A DNA stretch of 64,000 bases, taken from NCBI GenBank assembly GCA_910576815.1, contig CAJTKA010000011.1, positions 21,129 to 85,128 on the forward strand, in the 5' to 3' direction. Numbering within the stretch: position 1 is the first letter of the stretch; each line of letters begins with the position of its first letter. The translations under genes and the position numbers were made by a program. This stretch comes from an uncultured Lachnospiraceae bacterium (GTDB lineage Bacteria; Bacillota; Clostridia; Lachnospirales; Lachnospiraceae). The notes below the pieces were generated by a model. The model was not told where the DNA came from. It made no database searches and saw only the letters and a program-made list of their open reading frames with translations. Of this stretch, positions 37,301 to 45,497 are shown piece by piece.

Positions 37301-37760
37301 GGTAAAGCGCACCCCGCCCCTTCGCATAGTTCAGCAGGACATCCAGCTCTTTTTCCCCTACGCCATACTGCATAAATTCGGAAAGGGCGGACTTCACCTC
37401 GTGGATGTAGCCGATCTTATGCAAATGACTGCCCAGAAAGGAAAGATCCGCCCGTTTCTCCTGCGCGACTTTGCGCAGCACCAGGCTCTTTCCCGTATCA
37501 TCCAGGACAGGCAGTTCTTCTCCTCCCACTTCTTCCAGGATCCGATGCGTCAATCTCCCGAAACTGAGCACGTCCACATTCATGATCGCGTGCCTTGGAT
37601 GTTCCACCACCAGGTCCATCTGCGTCTGCATGGTAAATTGGTCCGGCACGATCAAAAGGTAATTTTTCTGCGGGTGCTTGAGGGATTCCCCGATGATGAA
37701 ATCATGCAGTTTTTTGCTTTTTCCCGCGCCCGAAGCGCCGAAGTAGAATTGTAGGGACAT
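34317..37760 (-). CDS. addB: AddB helicase-nuclease subunit
   Basis: 1147 residues. It begins with YFGASGAGKSKKLHDF (Walker A) and ends with a RecB-type nuclease domain that carries VKVIDYKSGERRF and an iron-sulfur cluster formed by the distal Cys triplet in CEFGSEKACTYCTYKSVC plus an upstream Cys. The AddB-type order addB-addA is the usual one in Firmicutes. The start ATG 37760 has AAGGAAAAAT close upstream. Length is normal for the family. Confidence 0.95.
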   Translation of the reverse strand: MSLQFYFGASGAGKSKKLHDFIIGESLKHPQKNYLLIVPDQFTMQTQMDLVVEHPRHAIMNVDVLSFGRLTHRILEEVGGEELPVLDDTGKSLVLRKVAQEKRADLSFLGSHLHKIGYIHEVKSALSEFMQYGVGEKELDVLLNYAKGRGALYHKLKDLKLLYQAFSAYKKDKFITTEETLDRLRAALPKSQIVRDAVIAFDGFTGFTPIQNRVIQDLLGLTERVIITLTIDEREDPYRLEGEQRLFYLTQKTVAALQKLAQEIEIPEEPGVWCREKKEGRLPRFFENAELAHLERNLFRYPAQVYEKETERIHLFEASSPAQELRQTCIAIRRMLLESEELCYRDIAVVTGNMEVYGKEAQEVFARFDIPIYLDRTTGILGNPFSSYLRSALQIILKDFSLEAVFHYLRTGLAGFGKEETDRLENYVRRFGIRGRKRWSEAFVYREDDPEGEEAALLALAECNALRERLMEQMAPFLQPCRTAGELVRALYRFMEQAEVQQKLADYEAMFLRQGDPARAKEYGQIYPLVIDLLDQMDGLLAGEEMTLQEFAEILDSGLTEITVGTIPQNVDRILVGDIERTRLKQVKVLFFLGVNDGNIPKGSGGGIISDLDREFLREAQIELAPTPRQQMYIQRLYLYLNMTKPSQQLYLSYARVGEDGKTLRPAYLVELLRGLFPTLIVENPESSAMVQQLVCGADGVRFLADSLREYAAGRLPVSEQGAFYTFYRCYLQDAQYAGQIESLTEAAFARYVDTPLTKAVSTALYGASLFGSVSRLEKYAACAYAHFLQYGLRLRERGEYGFEAVDLGNLFHQTLELFGERLVAHGYTWLTFPEEESGALVKEALLACAAVYGETVLYSSERNKRLLDRIERILHRTVRTLRTQLQKGRFLPEAFEVSFDSLEDLDALNIALTEQEKLRLRGRIDRVDLCEKDDKVYVKVIDYKSGERRFDLAALYYGLQLQLVVYMNAAEELAKKKYPDKEVHPAAMLYYHVTDPMVEAEGELTPEEINRRILRELKMTGVVNRSDEAVSLLDGDFADKSEILPLERKKDGSFSAASGVMAEEDMTMVSDYVNHKIRQLGRGILDGTISVNPCEFGSEKACTYCTYKSVCGYDAGTAAQLGYQTRKLPKMGTAEALEQIREEMKS

Positions 37761-37801
37761 ATTTTTCCTTCTGTAATGAAATTCATTATTCTAAAATAGT
37801 C

Positions 37802-37830
37802 TTTACACAGTATCCGAATACTCTTATAAT
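37802..37830 (+). promoter_or_regulatory. promoter of the small gene at 37876
   Basis: TTTACA (37802-37807), 17 bp, perfect TATAAT (37825-37830), about 40 bp before the start codon. It lies in the divergent gap with addB. Confidence 0.7.
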
Positions 37831-37875
37831 AAAAGTATAACATAAACAGCAAAGATAAAGAAAGTAGGTGATGAT

Positions 37876-38067
37876 ATGCCAACCAGTCTTGAGGTAACCA
37901 AAGCTGCTATCGACGATTTTAAGAAAATTCAGAAATATATGTCGTTGGCAAAAGAAGAAAACGCCACAAAAACATATGCTGAATTGAAGGATGAATATCT
38001 CTCACTGAAAGCGATTTTACAAGTTTGCGGCGTTAATCTCGCTGATATTGATAAGATAAAAGAATGA
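37876..38067 (+). CDS. small protein of unknown function
   Basis: 63 residues, mostly helical and charged, starting MPTSLEVTKAAIDDFKKIQK. The ribosome site AAGTAGGTGATG, a consensus promoter and a strong terminator frame it, so it is a genuine monocistronic gene on the opposite strand to its neighbours. I do not recognise the family. One Cys (ILQVCGVN) is present, with no signal or membrane segment. Confidence 0.7.
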   Translation: MPTSLEVTKAAIDDFKKIQKYMSLAKEENATKTYAELKDEYLSLKAILQVCGVNLADIDKIKE

Positions 38068-38089
38068 GCAGGGAACATTTCCCTGCTCA
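38065..38089. terminator. bidirectional terminator between the small gene and metQ
   Basis: Perfect 11-bp arms TGAGCAGGGAA and TTCCCTGCTCA with a 3-nt loop; the stop codon of the small gene lies in the left arm. T-rich DNA follows on both strands, serving the two convergent genes. Confidence 0.85.
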
Positions 38090-38097
38090 TTTCATTT

Positions 38098-38910
38098 CTA
38101 TTGGAACGGTATCACGCCACCGTCATAGGTATTGTTGATATACTCCTTCACCGCATCGGACTTAAGCGCCGCCACCAGCGCCTTGATGCCCTCGCTGTTC
38201 TCATTGCCTTCCTTCACCGCGATCACGTTCACGTAGGTCTTTGCCGCCTCGGAATCAGACTGCTCAAAAGCCACCGCATCCTTCGCCACGGAGAAGCCTG
38301 CCTCCATCGCGTAGTTACCGTTTAAGACCACAAACGCCACCTCGTCCTTCACACGGGGCACCTGCGCTGCCTCCAACTCCTGTATCTCGACATTATAAGG
38401 ATTCTCCTCAATGTCAAGCACGGTAGCTTCCAGACCGACGCCCGCTTTCAAGGTCAGGATGCCGTTGTCCTGCAGCAGCAGAAGCGCCCGCGCTTCATTG
38501 GTGGTGTCGTTGGGCACCGCGATCGTGTCTCCTTCCGCAAGATCGGAAAGGTTCGCCTTCTTGCCCGGATAAATACCGAAGGGCTCATAGTGAATGCCGC
38601 CCGCGTTCACCAGATGCGTGCCCTGCTCCTCGTTAAAGGAATCCAGATAGGGGATATGCTGGAAATAGTTGGCGTCATACTCGCCGCTCTCCACCACCTG
38701 ATTCGGCTGCACATAGTCATTGAAGACTGTCACTTCCAGCGTGTAGCCCTGCTCCGCAAGCACAGGCTTTACCTGCTCCAGGATCTCCGCATGGGGCGTC
38801 GCCGAAGCTGCCACGGTGATTGTCTTGTCATCCTTTTTTCCGCCGCAGCCCACAAGCGCCGTCAGCGCCAGAACCGTCGCTACAACAGTTACCACAATTT
38901 TCCTTTTCAT
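38098..38910 (-). CDS. metQ: MetQ/NlpA-family substrate-binding lipoprotein
   Basis: 270 residues from ATG 38910 with GGAGGAG 7-8 nt upstream. A signal peptide ends in the lipobox LVGC, so the protein is anchored outside the membrane. The NlpA fold is seen in VAASATPHAEILEQVKP, FNDYVQPNQVVESGEYDANYFQHIPYLD and VAVPNDTTNEARALLLLQ-like segments. It delivers methionine, or possibly another sulfur amino acid, to MetNI. It follows metI after about 165 bp that contain three hairpins. Confidence 0.93.
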   Translation of the reverse strand: MKRKIVVTVVATVLALTALVGCGGKKDDKTITVAASATPHAEILEQVKPVLAEQGYTLEVTVFNDYVQPNQVVESGEYDANYFQHIPYLDSFNEEQGTHLVNAGGIHYEPFGIYPGKKANLSDLAEGDTIAVPNDTTNEARALLLLQDNGILTLKAGVGLEATVLDIEENPYNVEIQELEAAQVPRVKDEVAFVVLNGNYAMEAGFSVAKDAVAFEQSDSEAAKTYVNVIAVKEGNENSEGIKALVAALKSDAVKEYINNTYDGGVIPFQ

Positions 38911-38954
38911 AATTTTCTCCTCCTCTGTCAGAGCAGCTTTATGCGATGACACGC

Positions 38955-39048
38955 GCCGAGAATTTCAAATTCTCGGCTGCGATCACGGAGTTTGCACTGC
39001 TCTTTTGCAAACTCCAGATAAAAAATCAGCCTTTCAAGGTGATTTTTT
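38955..39048 (-). repeat. three consecutive hairpins between metI and metQ
   Basis: In transcript order: AAAATCACCTT/AAGGCTGATTT followed by a T-run (39048-39018), a perfect 10-bp stem GGAGTTTGCA/TGCAAACTCC (39015-38987), and a perfect 11-bp stem GCCGAGAATTT/AAATTCTCGGC (38977-38955). The first resembles an intrinsic terminator; the others may stabilise the metQ message. Confidence 0.65.
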
Positions 39049-39076
39049 TATCACTCCTCCTCGTTTATGTATAAAT

Positions 39077-39736
39077 TTATTTCCTTTTATCTAATTTCAC
39101 CGCCATCCGCATCCCAAACGTCTGGAAGATCTGTACCAGAATCACCAGCAGTACCACCGAAACAATCATGATCAGCGCCTTGTAGCGGTAATACCCGTAG
39201 CGCAAAGCAATATCGCCTAAGCCGCCGCCACCGACCACACCCGCCATCGCGGAGTAGCCGAGGATCGTACCGATGGCAATGGTCACGCCCACCAGGATCG
39301 AAGTCCTCGCCTCCACCAAAAGCACTTTCCAGATAATGGTAAAGGTGCCTGCGCCCATGCTCTGCGCCGCTTCCACCACGCCGTGATCCACTTCCTTGAT
39401 GGAAGACTCGATCATACGCCCGATAAAAGGTGCCGCCGCAATGGTCAGCGGTACAATGGTCGCAATTGAACCCGTCGTCTTACCCACGATTGCCCTCGTC
39501 AGGGGCATTACCAGAATCAAAAGAATCAAAAACGGAATGCTGCGCAGGATGTTCGCCAGCACGTCAAGTGCTTTATAGATCACGGCATTGGGCCGGATCC
39601 CCGTCTTATCCGTCACGGCAAGAACAATGCCCCACGGAAGTCCCAGCAGATAGCCAAAAAAAGTTGACAGCAGTGTCATAAGCAAGGTATCCCGCACGCC
39701 TTCCAGCATCATCAGTGTCAGGTCGCTAGTCCACAT
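39077..39736 (-). CDS. metI: methionine ABC transporter permease MetI
   Basis: 219 residues with five or six hydrophobic helices and the BPD_transp_1 loop EAAQSMGAGTFTIIWKVLLVEA that docks on the ATPase. The start overlaps the end of metN by 11 bp. A typical MetI length and the position between metN and metQ make the call secure. Confidence 0.94.
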   Translation of the reverse strand: MWTSDLTLMMLEGVRDTLLMTLLSTFFGYLLGLPWGIVLAVTDKTGIRPNAVIYKALDVLANILRSIPFLILLILVMPLTRAIVGKTTGSIATIVPLTIAAAPFIGRMIESSIKEVDHGVVEAAQSMGAGTFTIIWKVLLVEARTSILVGVTIAIGTILGYSAMAGVVGGGGLGDIALRYGYYRYKALIMIVSVVLLVILVQIFQTFGMRMAVKLDKRK

Positions 39737-40763
39737 AACCGTTCACCTCCTCCACAGCCAGACCTCTCTCCGTAAGATAAGCCTTCATTTCTTTCTGCAT
39801 CTGTATGTCGTCGGGCAGGCTTAAGATCATCTCGCCTCTGGCGATTCCCTCCACGTTCTTCGTGTCCGCCCGCAGGATGTTGATGGGCTGACCGAATTTC
39901 AATACCATATTCGCAATCACGGGCTCAAAGGAGGAATTGACGGAAAACACGATACGCACACAGCATTTTCCTTTCATCAACTCTTTCTGACGGTCCTCCA
40001 GCGTGCGGCGATCCGTGCCGCTGCCCTTTAAGATCAGCTCCTTTGCCTCCGCCGTCTTCGGATGGGCAAAAATATCCGAGACCCGGCCCTGCTCTACCAG
40101 CCGTCCTTCACCGATGATCGCCACATGGGAACAGATTTCCCGAACCACCGACATTTCGTGGGTAATGATCACGATGGTAATGCCGTACTTTTGGTTGATC
40201 TCCTGTAACAGCCGTAAAATGGACTGCGTCGTGCGTGGATCCAGGGCGCTCGTCGCCTCGTCGCACAAAAGGATCTTCGGATTCACCGCCAAGGCCCTGG
40301 CGATGGCCACCCTCTGCTTTTGCCCGCCGGAAAGCTGCGATGGATAGGCCTGCGCCTTATCCGAAAGCTCTACGATTTCCAGAAGCTCCTTCGCGCGTTC
40401 CCTGGCCTCATTTTTCTTCATGCCGCCGATCACCAGCGGAAAGCAGATATTATCGATCACGTTCTTCTGCATCAATAGGTTGAAATGCTGAAAGATCATG
40501 GAAATCTCCCTGCGCATCTGCCGAAGCTGCCACTGGGTCATCGTGCCCAGATCCTTGCCCTCGATGCAGACCGTGCCGGACGTTGGTCTCTCCAGATAAT
40601 TCAGGCAGCGCACCAGCGTACTCTTTCCCGCGCCCGACATCCCAATAATGCCATAGATATCGCCCGCCTCGATCGAGAGTGTGATATCCTTCAGTGCTTC
40701 TACTTTTCCATCATCCGTCTCAAAGACTTTGCTCAACCCCTGTACTTCTATCATTTCAGCCAT
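39726..40763 (-). CDS. metN: methionine ABC transporter ATPase MetN
   Basis: 345 residues from ATG 40763 (ATG 40754 is also possible; both are served by GGGGATAAGG). Walker A GMSGAGKSTLVRCL, signature LSGGQKQRVAIARA, Walker [13 protein letters not shown], followed by a C-terminal NIL domain (about 260-345, SSFEPVIANMVLKFGQPINIL) that binds methionine and inhibits transport when it is abundant. cysK ends 100 bp upstream. Confidence 0.95.
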   Translation of the reverse strand: MAEMIEVQGLSKVFETDDGKVEALKDITLSIEAGDIYGIIGMSGAGKSTLVRCLNYLERPTSGTVCIEGKDLGTMTQWQLRQMRREISMIFQHFNLLMQKNVIDNICFPLVIGGMKKNEARERAKELLEIVELSDKAQAYPSQLSGGQKQRVAIARALAVNPKILLCDEATSALDPRTTQSILRLLQEINQKYGITIVIITHEMSVVREICSHVAIIGEGRLVEQGRVSDIFAHPKTAEAKELILKGSGTDRRTLEDRQKELMKGKCCVRIVFSVNSSFEPVIANMVLKFGQPINILRADTKNVEGIARGEMILSLPDDIQMQKEMKAYLTERGLAVEEVNGYVD

Positions 40764-40862
40764 TTCCTTATCCCCATTTCGTAGCCTCGTCCTGCTCACT
40801 ATAGTATGAATCCCGCGAAATGTCAAGGTAATCCAACCGTTCAGCCGGGCCGAATAGCCGAA

Positions 40863-41801
40863 CTACTCCGCTGAGAACAACGGCGTAGACAGATACCGAT
40901 CTCCAGAGTCAGGCAACAGCGCCACAATGACTTTTTCTTTATTCTCAGGGCGCTTTGCCAGCTGCGCGGCCGCATGGAGCGCCGCTCCCGAGGAAATGCC
41001 CACCAGCACGCCTTCCTGCACGGCGATTGCCCTGCCTGCCGTAAAAGCATCCTCATTGGCCACCTTTATGATTTCATCGTATATGCCTGTATCCAGAACT
41101 TCCGGCACGAAGCCCGCACCGATCCCCTGAATCTTATGCGCGCCCGGCTGCCCGCCCGACAATACCGGGCTGCTTTCCGGTTCCACCGCCACCACCTTTA
41201 CGGCAGGATTCTTTTCCTTTAAATAAGAACCCACACCCGTAATGGTGCCGCCGGTGCCTACGCCTGCCACAAAAATGTCCACCTTTCCATCCGTGTCCTC
41301 CCAGATCTCCGGGCCGGTGGTCGCCTTGTGGATCGCGGGATTCGCCGGATTCACAAACTGCCCCAGGATGATGGAGCCCGGTGTCGATGCCTGCAATTCC
41401 TCCGCCTTTGCGATCGCGCCCTTCATGCCCTGCGCGCCGTCCGTCAGCACCAGTTTCGCGCCATAGGCCTGCAATAGCTTGCGCCGCTCCACGCTCATGG
41501 TCTCGGGCAGGGTCAGGATCGCCTGATATCCCTTAGCCGCCGCCACCGCCGCCAGCCCGATGCCTGTATTGCCGCTGGTGGGCTCGATGATGGTGCCTCC
41601 GGGCGTAAGTTTCCCCTCCCGCTCCGCCGTTTCGATCATGTTTAAGGCCACGCGGTCCTTCACCGAACCCGCAGGATTCAGATACTCCAGTTTCACCAGG
41701 ATCGTCGCGTCCGTAATGCCGTTTTGTTTCTCGTAATTTGTCACTTCCATCAATGGCGTATGCCCAATCAGCTCCACCGCGCTCTTTTTGATATTTGCCA
41801 T
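40863..41801 (-). CDS. cysK: cysteine synthase A (O-acetylserine sulfhydrylase)
   Basis: 312 residues with AGGGAGG ahead of ATG 41801. PLP Lys48 in NPAGSVKDR, substrate loop [12 protein letters not shown], phosphate cup [12 protein letters not shown] and C-terminal [10 protein letters not shown]. It makes cysteine from O-acetylserine and sulfide. It is the first gene of cysK-metNIQ, which couples cysteine synthesis to import of a sulfur amino acid, under a shared promoter with an Rrf2-type operator. Confidence 0.95.
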   Translation of the reverse strand: MANIKKSAVELIGHTPLMEVTNYEKQNGITDATILVKLEYLNPAGSVKDRVALNMIETAEREGKLTPGGTIIEPTSGNTGIGLAAVAAAKGYQAILTLPETMSVERRKLLQAYGAKLVLTDGAQGMKGAIAKAEELQASTPGSIILGQFVNPANPAIHKATTGPEIWEDTDGKVDIFVAGVGTGGTITGVGSYLKEKNPAVKVVAVEPESSPVLSGGQPGAHKIQGIGAGFVPEVLDTGIYDEIIKVANEDAFTAGRAIAVQEGVLVGISSGAALHAAAQLAKRPENKEKVIVALLPDSGDRYLSTPLFSAE

Positions 41802-41850
41802 AACAGTTTCCTCCCTTTTTCCTGCCTTTGCGTGTCGACCGGTTTTATTT

Positions 41851-41910
41851 CCTACCTTTTTGGTAGGCTTAATATGAATTGATAATACACCTTCTTTCTC
41901 AAGCTGTCAA
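41851..41910 (-). promoter_or_regulatory. cysK promoter with Rrf2-type (CymR/IscR-like) operator
   Basis: Minus strand TTGACA (41910-41905), 17 bp, TATTAT (41887-41882). Fifteen bp later lies the inverted repeat CCTACC-N5-GGTAGG (41851-41867), a core typical of Rrf2-family operators such as those of CymR and clostridial IscR. Its position just after the start point predicts repression when cysteine is sufficient. Confidence 0.7.
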
Positions 41911-41967
41911 TCTATTTTTGGAAATTTTTACATCCCCTCCCTGTTCTCCTCCCCGATACGCCAGCCT

Positions 41968-41996
41968 TTGCACCCGAGGCCGATCTGTGATACAAT
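41968..41996 (+). promoter_or_regulatory. promoter placed for a leaderless transcript
   Basis: TTGCAC (41968-41973), 17 bp, TACAAT (41991-41996). The start codon begins only 7 bp after the -10 box and no ribosome site lies between, so transcription should begin at or next to the ATG. Confidence 0.5.
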
Positions 41997-42003
41997 ACTT
42001 TCT

Positions 42004-43143
42004 ATGAAAATCCTGTTTATCGAATGGGCGAGCTTTGGCAACGCCGACATCAAAGACGCATTTATCAAGGAAGGACACAGCATCGTCAGTTTCCCCTTTT
42101 CCAACAGGGACGCCCGCCGCGATGCCAAGATCGAGGCGGACCTTACGGAGAGCCTTCGCGAAACCGTTCCCGACGCCGTGTTTTCCTTTAATTATTTTCC
42201 GCTGGTATCCAATGTCTGCAAGCGGGAAGGGCTGCCTTATCTTTCCTGGATCTACGACAGCCCCTATGTGATGCTCTACTCCTACACGACCGTCAATCCC
42301 TGCAATCACATCCATGTCTTTGACAGCGCAGTGTACCGGGAATTTCAGGCGGCAGGCATCCGGACGGTCCACTATCTGCCCATGGCGGCAAATACCGAAC
42401 GGCTGGATGCCCTGCGCACAGATTCTTTGGCCTATGACATTTCCTTTGTCGGGTCCCTCTATACGGAGTCCCACAATTTTTTTGACCGCATGGAGACCCT
42501 CTCCGCCTATGCCAAAGGCTATCTGGAGGGACTGATGAATGCCCAAATGCACATACAGGGCTATAACCTGATTCAAGAATCATTATCTCCTATTATGGGA
42601 GAGTTATATCAGGCGCTTCCCATGGATCCAAATCCGGACGGTGTGGAAACCCGGGAATATCTCTACGCCCAATATGTCATCAACCGCAAGATCACGGGAC
42701 TGGAACGTCTGCGCCTGCTCACTGCCATTACAGAAAGGCATACGCTGGATCTCTTTACCTTGGATCCGGCTTTCACCCTGCCCAACCTGCGTAACCACGG
42801 CACGGCGGACTATTACTCGGAAATGCCCCTGGTCTTTCAAAAAAGCCGCATCAACCTGAATATTTCGCTGCGCAGCATCAAGAGCGGCATTCCGTTGCGC
42901 GCCTTTGATATCATGGGCAGCGGCGGTTTTCTCCTGTCTAATTATCAGGAAGATTTTCTGGAGAACTTTACCCCTGGGGAAGACTTTGTCTGCTATGAAA
43001 GCGAGCAGGATCTTCTGCAAAAAATTGACTACTATCTGACCCACGAGGACGAACGACAGGCAATTGCCAAGAATGGCCACGACAAAGTGGCGGCTGCCCA
43101 CACCTACCGCGACCGCGTTCGTGAAATGTTGTCCTGCTTGTAA
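42004..43143 (+). CDS. CgeB/DUF3880-type glycosyltransferase (first copy)
   Basis: 379 residues from ATG 42004, where the family-typical KILFIEWASFGNADIKDAF begins. The N-terminal DUF3880 part includes FSFNYFPLVSNVCKREGLPYLSWIYDSP; the C-terminal Glyco_trans_1_2 part includes FQKSRINLNISLRSIKSGIPLR, DIMGSGGFLLSNYQED and the end segment EDERQAIAKNGHDKVAAAHTYRDRV. This is a GT-B fold related to spore-surface CgeB. A paralogue of the same domain order lies at 55420. It opens a plus-strand run of glycosyltransferase genes facing fliC. Confidence 0.85.
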   Translation: MKILFIEWASFGNADIKDAFIKEGHSIVSFPFSNRDARRDAKIEADLTESLRETVPDAVFSFNYFPLVSNVCKREGLPYLSWIYDSPYVMLYSYTTVNPCNHIHVFDSAVYREFQAAGIRTVHYLPMAANTERLDALRTDSLAYDISFVGSLYTESHNFFDRMETLSAYAKGYLEGLMNAQMHIQGYNLIQESLSPIMGELYQALPMDPNPDGVETREYLYAQYVINRKITGLERLRLLTAITERHTLDLFTLDPAFTLPNLRNHGTADYYSEMPLVFQKSRINLNISLRSIKSGIPLRAFDIMGSGGFLLSNYQEDFLENFTPGEDFVCYESEQDLLQKIDYYLTHEDERQAIAKNGHDKVAAAHTYRDRVREMLSCL

Positions 43144-43180
43144 AACTCTCCACAGTAAAACTCTCCACCCATGATACTGT

Positions 43181-43209
43181 TTGCTACATTTGGCAAAGTA
43201 TGGTAAACT
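43181..43209 (+). promoter_or_regulatory. promoter of the GT2-TPR run
   Basis: TTGCTA (43181-43186), 17 bp, TAAACT (43204-43209), about 48 bp before ATG 43257. The stretch AGTATGGTAAAC and, 12 nt further, CAAGGCGCAC recur in similar order before the third copy at 45498. Confidence 0.55.
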
Positions 43210-43256
43210 GTACGCAATAGCAAGGCGCACTGCACATGACTACAAAGGAGTACCCC

Positions 43257-44318
43257 ATGCACCCCATTTCCGTCTGTATCATCGCCAAAAATGAGGAAAC
43301 CCGCATTGAGAAATGCCTCTCCTCCATAAGACCCTACGGCTTCGAGATCGTAGTGGTGGACACAGGCTCTACCGACCGCACGAAGGAGATCGCGGCAAAG
43401 TATGCGGACAAGGTAACCGACTTCGTCTGGTGCGATGACTTTTCCGCCGCCAGAAACTTTTCCCTGCGAGAGGCTTCTAACAACTGGATTTTTATAATCG
43501 ACTGCGACGAGACAGTAAAGCACCTCGACGTAGAGGAACTCAACTACTTCCGCAAACATCTCTCTGACAAGGTCGGAAGTGTTTCGCGGGAAAACCTTGT
43601 GACAGAGGATGGGATACTCACACTGAATAATACCGATTACACGGAGCGTTTTTTTGACAGACGCCTCTACCACTACACGGGTATCATCCATGAGCAGCTC
43701 ACACCGATAAGAGGGCGTGAAATCGACGCCCTGCTGTTAAATACCACCCTTCTCCACAGCGGCTACGATATGACGGAAGAAGAACGCGAGGGGAAATTCA
43801 GGCGGAACTTTACCCTGCTGCAAAAGCAGGTCGAAGCGGAACCCGACAATCCCTACCTTTACTATCAGCTTGGCAAAAGTTGTGAGATTCTAAACGACTT
43901 CGAGCGCGCCTGCACCTACTACGACAAGGGACTGGCCTTTGATTTGGACCCGGAACTTGCCTATGTACAGGCGATGGTGGTCTCTTACGGCAATGCGCTG
44001 CTGCGGACGAATCAGGCACAGACAGCCCTGGGCTTTGAGGGCATCTACGACGAATTTTCTCAGGTGACGGACTTTGTCTACCTGATGGCAAATATCTATA
44101 AAGACAACGGCATGTACGAGGAGGCGCTTGCGCAGTACCAAAAAGTCGCGCAGATGCCTCCCGGCAGGCAAAACGGCACCAACAGTTTCCTGCCCGCCTA
44201 CCAGTGCGGCCACATCTTTGAACTGTTAGGCGATCCCGACTCTGCGGCCGCTCTCTATGCACAGTGCGGCGATTTTGCGCCTGCCCTGGAGCGGCTGCAG
44301 GCCCTGCGGCACGACTAA
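43257..44318 (+). CDS. GT2 glycosyltransferase with TPR domain, copy 1
   Basis: 353 residues from ATG 43257 with AAAGGAG 6-7 nt upstream. GT-A domain: PISVCIIAKNEETRIEKCL, VVDTGSTDRTKEIA, WCDDFSAARNF and the metal-binding DxD as IDCDET. From about residue 190 the sequence becomes TPR-like helices (NPYLYYQLGKSCEILNDFERA, YLMANIYKDNGMYEEAL). The SunS-like combination suggests sugar transfer to a protein. First of four tandem paralogues beside fliC. Confidence 0.87.
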   Translation: MHPISVCIIAKNEETRIEKCLSSIRPYGFEIVVVDTGSTDRTKEIAAKYADKVTDFVWCDDFSAARNFSLREASNNWIFIIDCDETVKHLDVEELNYFRKHLSDKVGSVSRENLVTEDGILTLNNTDYTERFFDRRLYHYTGIIHEQLTPIRGREIDALLLNTTLLHSGYDMTEEEREGKFRRNFTLLQKQVEAEPDNPYLYYQLGKSCEILNDFERACTYYDKGLAFDLDPELAYVQAMVVSYGNALLRTNQAQTALGFEGIYDEFSQVTDFVYLMANIYKDNGMYEEALAQYQKVAQMPPGRQNGTNSFLPAYQCGHIFELLGDPDSAAALYAQCGDFAPALERLQALRHD

Positions 44319-44356
44319 TGTCCAAGTGCAATACCCATTAAAGGAGTAAGCAGCTT

Positions 44357-45433
44357 ATGATCCCGATTTCCGTTTGTATCATCGGTAAAAACGAAGAACA
44401 ACACATTGCAAACTGTCTCGCCCCGCTTGCCGCCTATCCTTTTGAGATCGTCTATGTGGACACGGGCTCTGAAGACCACACCAAAGAACTTGCTGCCGGG
44501 CATCGGGCAAACATCTATGATTTTACATGGATTGATGATTTTTCCGCTGCCAGAAACTTTGCCGCAAGCAAGGCAGCCCACGATATGATCCTTTTTCTGG
44601 ACTGTGACGAGTATCTTACGGATCTTGACGAGAACGCCCTCTACCGGATTGCCGAAGCGCACACAGATGGTGTTGGACTGCTTCTTCGCAACAACTACTT
44701 TGAATCAAATGGCAGTCCGACCAATTATCCGGATCGGGTAGAACGGCTTTTTTCCAAAAAGCGTTTCCACTACACGGGCATCATTCACGAACAGGTCGTG
44801 ACGCTTGAAAGCGACAGCCCTCTCTATGAGCGTTATGACCTTCCCCTGACCGTTGATCACGCGGGTTACAGCGATAAGGAGACCATGCGCAAAAAGGCCG
44901 AGCGCAACAATGATCTGCTGTTTCGGGAACTGAAAAAGAAGCCCGAAGACCCCTATCTCTATTTTCAGATCGGACAATCCTACAATGCGATCCGTGACTA
45001 TGAGAATGCTTATATGAATTATAAGAAGTCCTTTGCGCTGCCCCTAAATCCCTACGAACCCTGGGTACAGATCATGGCTACCGCCTACATCAACGCCATG
45101 AACCACACGGGACGCTCCAGAGAAGCAGTGCGCTTTTTTGAACCGATCTACGCGCACTTTGCCAATGATGCCAACTTCTACTGCAGCATGGGCAACGCTT
45201 ACTTAAACCTGCATCCACCAAAGCCGTTAAACGCTATGACGGAGTATTTGAAGGCCCTGCAATGCCCGACCGCGAGGGAAGAAGGTGCTAACAGCTTCAT
45301 CCCCTACTACAATATCGGTCTGGTCAATGAAATGCTGGGGAAAACCGACGCCGCGCTCACTTTCTATCAGCGGGCCGCGGACCTGGGATTTGCACTCGCG
45401 AGTGAAAAGCTGAACGAACTTGCCCACACCTAA
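44357..45433 (+). CDS. GT2 glycosyltransferase with TPR domain, copy 2
   Basis: 358 residues; AAAGGAGTAAG precedes ATG 44357. Same plan as copy 1: PISVCIIGKNEEQHIANCL, VDTGSEDHTKELAA, WIDDFSAARNF, DxD as LDCDEY, and TPR-like helices (DPYLYFQIGQSYNAIRDYENAYMNYKKS). The distinct sequence between the DxD and TPR parts suggests a different sugar or site. Confidence 0.87.
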   Translation: MIPISVCIIGKNEEQHIANCLAPLAAYPFEIVYVDTGSEDHTKELAAGHRANIYDFTWIDDFSAARNFAASKAAHDMILFLDCDEYLTDLDENALYRIAEAHTDGVGLLLRNNYFESNGSPTNYPDRVERLFSKKRFHYTGIIHEQVVTLESDSPLYERYDLPLTVDHAGYSDKETMRKKAERNNDLLFRELKKKPEDPYLYFQIGQSYNAIRDYENAYMNYKKSFALPLNPYEPWVQIMATAYINAMNHTGRSREAVRFFEPIYAHFANDANFYCSMGNAYLNLHPPKPLNAMTEYLKALQCPTAREEGANSFIPYYNIGLVNEMLGKTDAALTFYQRAADLGFALASEKLNELAHT

Positions 45434-45497
45434 ATCAGCTATTTAGTATGATGTAAACCACAAGGCGCACCATGCGCAGAAAAGAGGATGATACCGC

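Noticed and set aside
40764..41801. Possible S-box or T-box riboswitch before metN
   Set aside because: The gap before metN is 100 bp and most of the upstream DNA is the cysK coding region; no S-box core or T-box sequence was seen before cysK either.
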